A stretch of 64,000 bases of DNA from Chloropicon primus (lineage: Eukaryota; Chlorophyta; Chloropicophyceae; Chloropicales; Chloropicaceae): assembly GCA_023205875.1 (NCBI GenBank), contig CP060759.1:969501-1033500 (forward strand). Reading direction: 5' to 3'. Each line of letters starts with the position of its first letter. The stretch's first letter is position 1. This document shows positions 37,706-46,446 of the stretch, piece by piece. The notes below the pieces were generated by a model. It searched no databases. It was not told the DNA's origin and was given only the letters and a program-made list of their open reading frames with translations. A program made the translations under genes and the position numbers.

Positions 37706-39238
37706 CTACTGGGAGGCGACGAGGCTCAAGTCCAGCTTCCAGACGTCCTTCATTTTCGAATCCGTGGCGTCTTGGCCAAAGAAGGTGGCGAAAACGCCGT
37801 TCACGGCGACACCGCAGTGTCCAGCCCTGGGAGAAGGCCTGTTCTCGCCAGCTGGCAAGCTCACCCAGCTCCACTTCTGCGTATCAAGGACGTAGGCATC
37901 GTTGAAGCAGGTGCTGGCATCTTCCGCATCGTGGCCACCCTGGACCAGGAGGCTCTTGCCGTCCGGGAGAGCGGTGACCACTTGGCCCACCCTCGTGGAA
38001 GGTGCCTCGCCCTGAACATGCGAGGAGTGCTCGGTCCACTTCCAGGTCTTCGTGTCGAGCGAGTAGATCTCCTTGAACGCCCAGTTGCACTTTCCGATGC
38101 CGCCGAAGAAAAGAATTTTGTGCCCGATCATGACCGCCGTGTGGTACCCTCGGGGCTTGATTGGGGATCCCTTCGTCTTAGGCTTGGACCAGGTGAAGAG
38201 GGAGGTGTCCAGAACGTTGACGTCGTTCATGAACTTTCCGTCCTCGTTCATCCCCCCGAAAATCACGAGCTTGTTGTCGCCGATTGGAGTGGCGGAGTGG
38301 CCGCTTCTCGCGCAGGGGGCCTCTCCAGTCGCGTGAGCTGGGAACCAGACGCCAGATTCGAAGTCGTACATTGTCAGCTCCCCCAAGAGCATGGTGTCGT
38401 CGTCCTCGTCCTCCTTGAGCTCCTCCGGCTTGTCGCACTGCCCTCCAAAAACGAGGATCTTGTCCTTCACGATGGAGCTGGTGTGCCAAGCCCTCTTCCT
38501 GAAACCAGAGGAACCGCCCTGGGTCCAGGTCCACGAGCCGGTGTCCAGGATCCAGAGGTCGTCCAAGTAGCCGTCATCCCCGAGGCCGCCGCAGACGTAC
38601 ACCTTGTTCGTCTCCGCGTCAAGAGCGGCGGTGGCTCCGCACCTTGCCACCATGGCCCCGCTTGAGGCGTCCTCCGCTCCAGACACGGTCTCCCAGCTCA
38701 CGCCCGCGGACTTCTTGTACGCGTGCTCCGCCCCTGTCGTCATCGGCGTCATCAGGGACAGGCCGTCCTTCCTCAACCCGAAGTCGCTCATCTTCAGCTG
38801 CTTCTTGGGCTTGCTGAGAGAAAGCTTGCTGCTCTTCCTCTTCGCCACCACTTGAGGCGTCACTTCCTTGTGCTCTGGCTCCACCATCACCTCCTTTGGT
38901 GGGGACGCCACGGGCGTTGGCTCCTTCTGAATCGCTGCGGGCGAAGCAGCCACGGCCTCCTTCCTCTGCTCCTCGGGCTGCGGAGGCTTCGCGACGACCG
39001 CCTCGGGGGCAGCAACAGGTGGAGCGGGAGTCACGGCCGGCGCCCTGACAATTCCAACAACCCCCCCTTCCACCGACCTCTCAATCACCTTCTTCACCTC
39101 CAAAGTCCCCGTGAAGTTCTCAAAACTCAGTTCCAACTTCCACACGCTCTCCTTCCCTTCCGCGCTCTTCTTCGCCTTCTGCGTCGCGGCAACCCCCGCA
39201 GGCACCCTCAGCACCACGTTCCCAACGAGCACGTCCAT
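37706..39238 (-). CDS. Kelch-repeat protein
   Basis: 510 residues from ATG 39238; the frame is open further upstream but that part lacks similarity. Residues 1-60 form a small unrecognised beta-rich segment (MDVLVGNVVLRVPAG), followed by a Pro/Ala/Lys-rich linker to about 180. The C-terminal 310 residues make about six kelch blades with the GG...W pattern: KVYVCGGLGDDGYLDDLWILD, KILVFGGQCD, KLVIFGGMNEDGKFMNDVNVLD, KILFFGGIGKCNWAFKEIYSLD and SLLVQGGHDAEDASTCFNDAYVLD. Kelch propellers mediate protein binding; no partner domain such as BTB or F-box is present. Confidence 0.9.
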   Translation of the reverse strand: MDVLVGNVVLRVPAGVAATQKAKKSAEGKESVWKLELSFENFTGTLEVKKVIERSVEGGVVGIVRAPAVTPAPPVAAPEAVVAKPPQPEEQRKEAVAASPAAIQKEPTPVASPPKEVMVEPEHKEVTPQVVAKRKSSKLSLSKPKKQLKMSDFGLRKDGLSLMTPMTTGAEHAYKKSAGVSWETVSGAEDASSGAMVARCGATAALDAETNKVYVCGGLGDDGYLDDLWILDTGSWTWTQGGSSGFRKRAWHTSSIVKDKILVFGGQCDKPEELKEDEDDDTMLLGELTMYDFESGVWFPAHATGEAPCARSGHSATPIGDNKLVIFGGMNEDGKFMNDVNVLDTSLFTWSKPKTKGSPIKPRGYHTAVMIGHKILFFGGIGKCNWAFKEIYSLDTKTWKWTEHSSHVQGEAPSTRVGQVVTALPDGKSLLVQGGHDAEDASTCFNDAYVLDTQKWSWVSLPAGENRPSPRAGHCGVAVNGVFATFFGQDATDSKMKDVWKLDLSLVASQ

Positions 39239-39385
39239 CTCTCTCTCTCTGCCAACAACGACGAACCACGCCTCGCTCCTTTGCTCGCGCCTCTTCTGTC
39301 TCTTCTTCAGTTCAAAAAAAAGACAATCATCTGGCGGGAAACGTGGAGGAGCTTGGAGTGGAGGAACCGAGGACGGACTCGGACC

Positions 39386-41292
39386 ATGTTTGGGGGGGTC
39401 CTGTGCCGGCTGGTGGCACTCACGAGCCTGGCGTATGGAACGACCAACACTCTCACGGTGAGTCGCGGAACGAACGAACGAGTAATAATCATGGGGAACA
39501 AAGCTTGGGTGGGGGTGCTGCTGCTGTCCATCAATCATGGGATGCCAGGGGCTGATACTCTTCTCTCTCTCTCTCTTTTTCTAATGCGTGCGCGCGCGCG
39601 TGTGCGAAGGTGGAGGTGAGCACGCCAGCCTTCGTCGCGCCGGAGGGTCTGCTGTTCTGCTTGGCGACGCCTCGAGCGGAGCTCTCCAACGCGACCGTGG
39701 AACTCAAAACGCTCAAGGGGGGGGGCGACCAGTTTGAGCAGGATGCGGAAATTATCTTGGACGGGTTCTCGGGAGGGAGCGTGGCGAGCGTGGCCTTCTT
39801 CCAGGTAAGCCTTCCTCTGGTGTCCCCACCTTTCGAGTGGGGTGGGCGTGGTGATGAAAAAACTGACCGCGGGCGGGTTTCTTTTGCTTTGCCATGATGA
39901 TGGTGTTGTGATGATGATGACGATGATGATGATGATGATGATGTGAAGACCAAGGCGTCTTTCTGGGACATGGACGCCCTCGAGTTTGGCACGGTGTACG
40001 ACGTCCTGGCCAACGACGAGTACTTCTCGTCCTCCTACAGCAGGAGGAGGTACGACGACTTGCAGTCCAAGCACAACGACTTCTTGGTCCCTTCAAGCGC
40101 GACGGGCGAGGGCGAACCGAACTGCGTCCTCGTGACTGGCAACTGGAAGGAGGGGACGAGGTATCACCTTGGTTTCGAGGTGACGAACCCGGTGCCTGGG
40201 GGAGGGTCGGCGGGAACAAGCCCGTTTTCGCTTTGGTCGGCGCCCGTCACGTACAGGAACCTCGACGAGGACCACATCCAGTACACCATTAGGGGAAACA
40301 AGGAGGGACAGATGTGCTCCGTTGGCGCGATTTTGGGGTCTTACGGAGAGAGTCCCAGCCTCTACGACGCCTGCGATGCGGTTGAGGCGACCCTCAGCAA
40401 GAAGCTTTCGGATCCGGAGGCGTGCCTCGCTGACCTCAAGGCTCACTACTCGAGCGATCCGCTCCCTGGTTCGGACGGCTATTCGAGCGCGGTCAATGTC
40501 TACAAGAGCGAGAATGGGTTGGGCATCAGCGCGGCTGCGGTTACGAACTCGACCTGCGGGGAAAACGAGGCCTTCTCCCCCAAGTTCGGCGGGGAGTGCA
40601 TCTCTTGCGGCACTGGGGAGATCGAGTACTCGGCGGCCACGAGCCAGCCGCTGTCCTGCTCGTGCCCGGCGCACAACGAGCGGCACCGGATTGGCAGTCC
40701 CGCCTGTGGACCGGCCAAGAGCGTCATTCGGGCCTCGAACACGACGAGGCAGGTGGCTGAGTCCCTGTGCTCGTTTTACGGCCAAAAGTACGACGAGCTC
40801 CTGGAGGAGAAGGCCAGCGCCCTGAGCGTGACCCACTCCTACGTCCAGGATTTCCTTGACCAGGCTCACGCCTTCCTGGACAGGGACGACCTGTACAGGA
40901 TCAACGAGACGTTCTGGAGGGAGTTCATGTTCGACGAGAGGGTCAAGGACTCGCCGACGAGAAGGTTCGGCATCAAGCCCAACTGCTACAAGTGCGACGA
41001 AGGAAAGTTCGTAGACTTTGACTCGGGGGAGAAAGTCATGGCTAGGGACGATTTTTTCGAGGCCGTGCACACCCTCAGGCTCCTTGGGCTGGCCCTGTAC
41101 ACAAAAGGTGAGTGGATGATGAGTGGAGAGGGCTCCTCTCCGACTGGCTCGTGACTGACCGACTGCTTGTATATATTTTTTTCTTTACAATGAATGGCAA
41201 AAGGTTATTCTTGCGACAAGCTCTTCCTCGCGGCGGATCCCTTCAAGGGGGCGTACGGCGCCTTCAGCACCGACGTCTGCCAAACGTTTTGA
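39386..41292 (+). CDS. Secreted or ER-lumenal protein of unknown function, cysteine-rich
   Basis: Four exons: 39386-39457, 39610-39804, 39949-41107, 41204-41292 (all GT-AG; phases 0, 0, 1), 504 residues. Exon 1 encodes almost exactly a signal peptide, MFGGVLCRLVALTSLAYG. The body has two compact Cys groups: CGENEAFSPKFGGECISCGTGEIEYS...CSCPAHNE, resembling an EGF- or TNFR-like Cys-rich module, and NCYKCDEGKFVDFDSGEKV near the end. Potential N-glycosylation sites (NAT, NST, NTT, NET) are present. No enzyme motif is recognised. Splice sites are well placed because all joins keep frame and remove microsatellite sequence. Function unknown; an extracellular or endomembrane role is inferred. Confidence 0.78.
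39907..39944 (+). repeat. (GAT)n microsatellite in an intron
   Basis: An ATG/GAT trinucleotide run occupies the 3' end of the second intron of the secreted-protein gene, replacing the usual pyrimidine tract before its acceptor. Confidence 0.85.
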
Positions 41293-41313
41293 GGGATTTA
41301 TTGGTTTTCTTCT

Positions 41314-41318
41314 TGTAA
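41314..41318 (+). terminator. Candidate TGTAA polyadenylation signal of the secreted-protein gene
   Basis: TGTAA sits 22 bp after the stop, within the 80-bp gap before the convergent gene. Confidence 0.5.
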
Positions 41319-41372
41319 TATAGCAGCAGCGAAGATTTTAGCGTCGAAATTCCAAGGTCGACGACTTGCGCT

Positions 41373-42275
41373 TCACTGCTCCCTCGGCGCGAGTCCCGGC
41401 ATGAGCGGAGGCAAGACGTCCCCCTTCTGCCCGCCAGTGATGCCGGAGCCAGACCCGTCCGAGATCAGGGTGAGCTCGGCACCCCTCTCCGTCGCCTTCA
41501 GCTCCACGTCCTGGATTCCCGGGCCGAAGAAGCTCGTGGCTTTCTCGAGGAACTTGTCCCAATCCGAGCCAGGGAACCCGTCCTTGTGCTCGAACTCCAA
41601 GGTCAGGGCGTACTCCCCGTCCCGGACCTCCTCCCGGATCGCAAAGAGCCTCGGGATGAACTTGCGCGGCACGCCTCCATACCTCCCCATCTTCAGTATC
41701 CTCTCCAGCGCAAAGTCCAGGTGCTGCTCGTCTCCGTACCGGTACCTGGTCACGTCCTCCCTTATCTGGTTCTGGATGTCCGTGGCCTTGGTGCCTCGCA
41801 GAGCGATGGCCTCGGGCTTGGAGCGGCAGGCCACGGGGTCGAGCTGCGCGTACTTGAGGGCGAACCCTATCAGGGAGGCTGGGAATCCGTAGATCAGCAT
41901 CACGGCCGAGAAGTCCGTGCCTGGAAGGAAATCAAAGTAGGCCCCGAACCCGTACGCGAGCAGCGCGCTCCCCGTGTAGAGTGCTATGGACCCGAAGGAC
42001 ACCTTCGTGATGGTGAACCCCCCCAAGCTTCCGTCGATGTACCCCTCGGCATCGGGCAGGTTCTCTTCCGCCCCGTCGCCGAAGAGGCCGTCCAGAGGGG
42101 AAGCCTTCGTGGTGACGAGGGAGTGGTGGTAACGGTGGTGGTGGCCTCGAGGGGAGAGCCTAGGTCTGGGCCCTCCGACCGGGCGAGCCTTGGCCGGGGT
42201 GGAGGCTTTGGAGGGTGGCGTGCTCCTCCTCCTCGTCGTCGTCACCTTCGTCGTCGTCATCGTCGTCGTCGCCAT
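41373..42275 (-). CDS. DUF2854-like membrane protein, probably plastid
   Basis: 300 residues from ATG 42275. The first 55 residues are Thr/Arg/Pro/His-rich without acids, consistent with a transit peptide. Two hydrophobic segments follow (about 90-115, ITKVSFGSIALYTGSALLAYG; about 120-140, AVMLIYGFPASLIGFALKYA), then a soluble part with DPVACRSKPEAIALRG, EDVTRYRYGDEQHLD and FAIREEVRDGEYALTLEFE. This resembles the DUF2854 family of cyanobacteria and plant chloroplasts, whose role is unknown to me. The family call is from memory and moderately confident. Confidence 0.65.
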   Translation of the reverse strand: MATTTMTTTKVTTTRRRSTPPSKASTPAKARPVGGPRPRLSPRGHHHRYHHSLVTTKASPLDGLFGDGAEENLPDAEGYIDGSLGGFTITKVSFGSIALYTGSALLAYGFGAYFDFLPGTDFSAVMLIYGFPASLIGFALKYAQLDPVACRSKPEAIALRGTKATDIQNQIREDVTRYRYGDEQHLDFALERILKMGRYGGVPRKFIPRLFAIREEVRDGEYALTLEFEHKDGFPGSDWDKFLEKATSFFGPGIQDVELKATERGAELTLISDGSGSGITGGQKGDVLPPLMPGLAPREQ

Positions 42276-42762
42276 GCTGTGTGTGTGTGTTGTGTGTGTG
42301 TGTGTCTCTTTCCCTTTGACAAAGGAAAGATTGCGATGAATGATTTTGATTTTGTGGTGGAGAGCGAAGCAGGAGAGAGAGAGAGAGATCTTGCGTCTTG
42401 GTCTTGGGGGGAAGAAGAGGAAAGGAAGGAACGGGAGGGGAACGTTGAGATATCACCATCATCATCCATCCTGACTCGATCCTGGCTCCCTGCTTTCTTT
42501 CTTTCTTTCCCTGGCTGGTTGGTTGGTTGGTTGGCTGTTGCCCTGCGTGTACGCCACGCCACGGTGGTATTGAATAACAACATCGATGATCCAAACCCTC
42601 CTTCCCCTTGCACTACCACGACCCACCGTGAGGATGGATGACACGTTATCCACAGTAGACTCAGACAGGGACGCTCCTGTTGCTCATACCTACATCGTGT
42701 ACAATGAATTCTGCAAGGTGGTTATCTATTTACGACAATGTTGTTGTCTCGGACTCCCGTCC
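42276..42762. other. Gap between DUF2854-like and GOLD-domain genes
   Basis: About 490 bp holding the upstream flank of the first gene and the 3' flank of the second (both minus strand). It contains GT repeats at about 42278-42306 and a TTGG repeat near 42516-42535; no coding frame is supported. Confidence 0.4.
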
Positions 42763-44133
42763 TCACGCGTCCTCCCCCTCAGGCTCCTGGGGAACGGCAG
42801 CGATTTGGAACTCCAAGTTTTTCGAGCAGAGCCAGGTGAACTCGTTGCTCCACTGGAAGTGGTAGTCGCCCGCCGAGGTCGACGTGTGCTGGCCGCTGGC
42901 CTCCCCGACTCTCTCCAGAGGGGCCACCTCGACCGCCTCGCCCCCATCCTCCTTTGGCGTGAAGCTGACGTCAAAGTCGATGGTGCAGCCTGGATCGACG
43001 CGCCACTGCCAGCCGACCTGCAAGCCAGCGCACTCGACGTTGAGGGTGGCGTCGTACTTGCCGCCCGCGCCGATGTTGAGCTTCGTGCTGTCGTCCATCG
43101 ATCCCTCGGGCTTGATCAAGAAGGGCGAGTTCGCGAACACCTCGTCCATGAAGGAGACCACGCGCTTCAGCTCTGAGCCGTACACGGCGGAGGCCTCCTG
43201 CACCAGGGAGAGGAGGGCCTCCTCCGTCTCGCTGGGGATCTGCTCCGCCGCGGCAGCCTCCCACCAGGTGGCCACCAGGCTGTGAATCCGGTTGGACAGG
43301 GTCGTGAGCTCGTAGAACGCGGGGCCGTACCGGAGCCTCTGCTCCGCCAGGGGCCCGTTGTCGTCGTTGATCTTCTCCAGGAAGTCGAGCATCACCTGAG
43401 GGATTCCCCCCACGAAGGACACGACGGCCTTGAACATCCCCGAGGCGGAGGCCAGCCCCTTGAGGGACTCTCGCTTGGCCATCTGCTGGCTCCACAGGAG
43501 GTCGTACTTCTCCTTGATCGTGCACCCCTCGCTCACGAGGGCCGCCACCTCGTCCTTCCGCTTCTGGTCGCTCCTCTCCTTCTGCTGCTTGATGAGCGTC
43601 CCCCTAAAGTCCTGGGGGAGGTACTCGTAGATCAAGTTCGTCACCCTCTCCGTGTGCCCCCTCTGAAAGTCCTCGATGAAGTCGTGGTAGCTCTGGAACT
43701 CCTCGCAGAGGGTGGCCGCGGCGGAGGACCTGGAGAACCCGGAGGGCGGCCTCTTCATCAAGTCCACAATCTCCTCGCAAGCGTACCTGTTCTTCCAGTT
43801 GTTGTGGTCCAGCTTCTTCGGCGCCTCGTCCAGGCGAAGAAGCAAGTCGGGGACGGAGGAGTCCGTCCTCAAGCGCTCCTCGAGCTTCTCGAGGTTTAGG
43901 CGCAGCCTGAATGAATGATATGATAATATTGTTGAAAGACACATTGAGATCGAGAGAGAGAAGAGGAATAAGCGCGTGTGTGCGTGAGTAGTTGCTCCAA
44001 GGGAGTAGTTGCTCCAAGGGAGTAGTTGCTCCTACCTTGCCGCGTCCGGCGTCACCGGGTCCAGCGGATACTTGTCATAGTACGTGCTCAAGTACTCCCT
44101 CGTTATCGGCACGAGGCCCTCTGCTGCTGCCAT
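42763..44133 (-). CDS. GOLD-domain protein with unrecognised N-terminal helical region
   Basis: Exons 44133-44036 and 43906-42763 (GT-AG, phase 2), 413 residues. The C-terminal 100 residues read as a GOLD domain: KYDATLNVECAGLQVGWQWRVDPGCTIDF, DVSFTPKEDGG, then TSAGDYHFQWSNEFTWLCSKNLEFQI, matching the W..SN.YSW..SK..Y.V pattern of Sec14-GOLD, TMED and ACBD3 proteins. GOLD domains act in Golgi and vesicle traffic or lipid binding. The N-terminal 290 residues are largely helical and charged (LNLEKLEERLRTDSSVPDLLLRLDE; YHDFIEDFQRGHTERV), with no CRAL-TRIO or transmembrane segment seen. Confidence 0.82.
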
Positions 44134-44609
44134 GGTCTACTACTATTATTGCTACTAAAATGACGACGACGGTTTTGCTATGCTATGCTATGCTATACTT
44201 TCCTTTGGTGGAATCGTGTCGTATTGTATTTTGCCCGGAGAGCCAAGGTACCAGGAGGTCCTCGACCGCCCTCCACGCCGCGGGGACCCAGCCAAGCCGA
44301 ACAAGAAGGCTGAAGAGGAAGAAAGGAAGAAAGGAAGAAAGGAAGAGTGTGGTGTGTACGTGTGTGTGTGTGTGTGTGTGTTACGTAACACTTGTCTCTC
44401 TGTGCTCTGGCTCTCTCCTCTCTCCAGAGAAAGAAAGTTTTTTTTTTTGAAGAAGAGAAGTCCCGTTAGTTTTGGCGAGCGCGCACGTCTCTCGCCAGAA
44501 GAGAGAGAGGAGGAGGGGAGGAGTGGATAAGGGGGTCAGTCTCTTTGTGGTTCACATAACTTGTCCTGTCATTGGAAGGAGCGGGGGCTTGCGTCGTGCG
44601 AGGAGCGAG
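44134..44609. promoter_or_regulatory. Divergent region between GOLD-domain gene and PSB27
   Basis: 476 bp with a GT tract at about 44361-44380 and GAAAGGAA repeats. No supported coding frame; promoters for both genes presumed. Confidence 0.3.
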
Positions 44610-45360
44610 ATGAAGCATTTGGTGTGCAACAACAAGGCTGTCGCCGCGAAGCCCTTGGCGCAGGGAAGAGCGGGAAACAGAGCCTCGAGGTACGCCACTT
44701 GAGCGAACGAACAAAAAAAAACAAATCCAACAACCACAACCACAACCACAACGGAGGAGGACTGACACTGCATTCGCTCTCGCGTTTCGTTTCGTTTCGC
44801 TTCGCTTTGTTTTTTTCCTTACCAGGGTTGCGAGAAACGTTTGCGTGAGGGCCCATGCGGACAAGGCTGCTGGGGTTCTCAGAAGGAGGGAGAGCGTTCT
44901 CGCGGGTCTCTTCTCGGGCTTGGTCGCGGCCAAGCCCGCGTTCGCCGGCTTCTTCGGAGGCATCCCGGAGGACGTCTACGTCAACGACACCGTGAGTACG
45001 ACGACGACGACGACGACCGCAAAGTAGTAGACTGACTGACCTCGCCCCCGTCCCCTTCCTCTTCGTTTGCAGACGGAGGTCCTCGGGGTTCTGAAGTCCA
45101 CCCTGGCCCTGACCAACGAGAGCACCGATTCTGATCAGGTGGTGAACGCGGTGCGACAGGAGTCGAACAAGTGGGTCGCCAAGTACAGGAGGTCGGACTA
45201 CATCGGGAGGCCTTCGTACGGAAACACCTACAGCGCCATCAACGCCGTCCTCGGGCACTACAACAACTTTGGACCCGACACGCTGTTCCCAAGGAGGAGG
45301 CTAGAGCGCGTCGTGAAGGAGGTCGACGACGCGGGAAGGGCCCTGTCCAGAGGCCGCTGA
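44610..45360 (+). CDS. PSB27: Photosystem II assembly protein Psb27, thylakoid lumen
   Basis: Exons 44610-44689, 44826-44991, 45073-45360 (GT-AG; phases 2 and 0), 177 residues. Psb27 binds CP43 during PSII assembly and repair. The leader is bipartite: a chloroplast transit peptide (MKHLVCNNKAVAAKPL...) and then a thylakoid signal with a twin-arginine-like RRRESVLAGLFSGLV and an AFA-like cleavage site before GFFGGIPEDVYVNDT. The mature part fits the four-helix Psb27 fold: TEVLGVLKSTLAL, VVNAVRQESNKWVAKYRR, GNTYSAINAVLGHYNNFGPDTLFP and RVVKEVDDAGRALSRGR. Splicing is required to join the three conserved parts. No ER signal peptide precedes the transit peptide, which argues for a primary plastid. 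Confidence 0.9.
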
Positions 45361-45474
45361 GTTGTTGTTGGGGACGAAAAAGGGGAAGGAGCAAGCTAAC
45401 AAGCGAGACGACGAAAAGGGTTCTACTATTGGCGAGACCAAAGTGCTACTACTATTGTCATCAAGAGTAGTGAT

Positions 45475-45475
45475 T

Positions 45476-45507
<32 letters not shown>

Positions 45508-45522
45508 TATCATTATTATTAC
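45475..45522 (+). repeat. (CAT)n/(ATT)n microsatellite
   Basis: Trinucleotide run directly before the first copy of a local duplication; a shorter run of the same type (about 45894-45919) precedes the second copy. Confidence 0.85.
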
Positions 45523-45668
45523 TAGGGTTGCGGCGTTCTTCAAAGATGTGAGAAGCATCCTGGAGGTTTTGGAGCAACGGATTGCTCTGAAGATTCCTAC
45601 CGACTTGAAGGATTTAGAGTTGTTCACTGATGCTTCATGTAAATCCAATCCTGTGGCGCAGGAAACCA
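45523..45668. repeat. First copy of a duplicated segment, interrupted
   Basis: Blocks 45523-45541 (TAGGGTTGCGGCGTTCTTC) and 45645-45668 match 45919-45937 and 45945-45969. The blocks are seven bp apart in the second copy and about 100 bp apart here. On the minus strand both copies encode FLRHRIG, the end of the small protein at 45941-46246. Confidence 0.8.
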
Positions 45669-45855
45669 AGCGAACGACGAGCCCATCAACGCGCACTCGC
45701 ATATTCTTGCGATGCTCATGGGCCAGGGCGAGTCCGTCCCGGTCCACGAGGGGAAGCTCGTGCTTGGGACGTATCAGTCCGTGATCTTCCTCGAGTTGGA
45801 CGGTCAGCCGGAGAGGCAGAGGAAGATCGGCGTTCAGGTCCACGGCTTGAAGTAA
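45661..45855 (+). pseudogene. C-terminal fragment of a YjbQ/UPF0047-family gene
   Basis: 64 codons ending in TAA at 45853-45855. The translation NDEPINAHSHILAMLMG, ESVPVHEGKLVLGTYQSVIFLEL and QRKIGVQV matches the C-terminal half of YjbQ (UPF0047), whose consensus has N-x-x-A-H-x-x-A-x-L-x-G and GxLxLGTWQ. The N-terminal half, with the HTTAGLTINE-type motif, is absent from the 300 bp between here and PSB27. A possible splice acceptor (GTGGCGCAG) sits at the left end, so a distant upstream exon is conceivable, but a truncated copy is more likely. It lies beside a local duplication. Confidence 0.65.
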
Positions 45856-45918
45856 AGCGCTATTGTCATCAACAGAAGGTTATTAATAATAACTTATTAT
45901 TATCATCATCATCATCAT

Positions 45919-45969
45919 TAGGGCTGCGGCGTTCTTCTCGTCACCCAATTCTGTGGCGAAGGAAATCCA
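45919..45969. repeat. Second copy of the duplicated segment
   Basis: Partner of the interrupted copy at 45523-45668. It contains the 3' end of the minus-strand small secreted-protein gene. Confidence 0.75.
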
Positions 45970-46246
45970 CGCCCTTCCTCTCCGCGATCCTCTCGCCCTG
46001 GTGCAGGAGGACGTCCCCTGGGAGCCTGGCAGCGAACTTTTCCGCGTCCCTCCCCACGAGCTTTCCGTACGACTCCGGGGCCTGGGTGGGGAAGTGGGTG
46101 AAGTCGACCGCTGTCGAGTGCCCCGGCGTCGCGCGAACGAAATTCTGCTGCAACCCCCTCCGCCCCTCCACCGCCGGCGCGCACGCCGCAAGGACCATCC
46201 CAACCGCCAACACCGCCCAGCAGGACGAAATCCTTCCCTCGACCAT
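45941..46246 (-). CDS. Small predicted secreted or lumenal protein, unknown
   Basis: 101 residues from ATG 46246. An N-terminal signal-like segment, SSCWAVLAVGMVLAACAPAVEG, is followed by a charged mature part of about 73 residues (RRGLQQNFVRATPGHSTAVDF..., ending VDFLRHRIG). No family recognised. The hydrophobic leader and a plausible start context favour a real gene; the location (secretory, thylakoid or mitochondrial) is unclear. Its last codons are duplicated about 300 bp downstream of its stop. Confidence 0.55.
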   Translation of the reverse strand: MVEGRISSCWAVLAVGMVLAACAPAVEGRRGLQQNFVRATPGHSTAVDFTHFPTQAPESYGKLVGRDAEKFAARLPGDVLLHQGERIAERKGVDFLRHRIG

Positions 46247-46446
46247 GTCAATTGCGCTGTACCAACCCTCTTTCGATGCCCTTTCCTCCTCTCTGTCTCT
46301 CTCTCTCTGCGTTCTCTCTGCTCTGCTTGAGGCGTCGCGTCAGTCATCCAAGATGAATCACGATTGGTCTCTCTCGTCGCACAAGCGGGGAGGGGAGGTT
46401 GTGTCAGCCACCGGTCTCCGAGAAAGAGAGAGAGAGGGGGGGGGGG

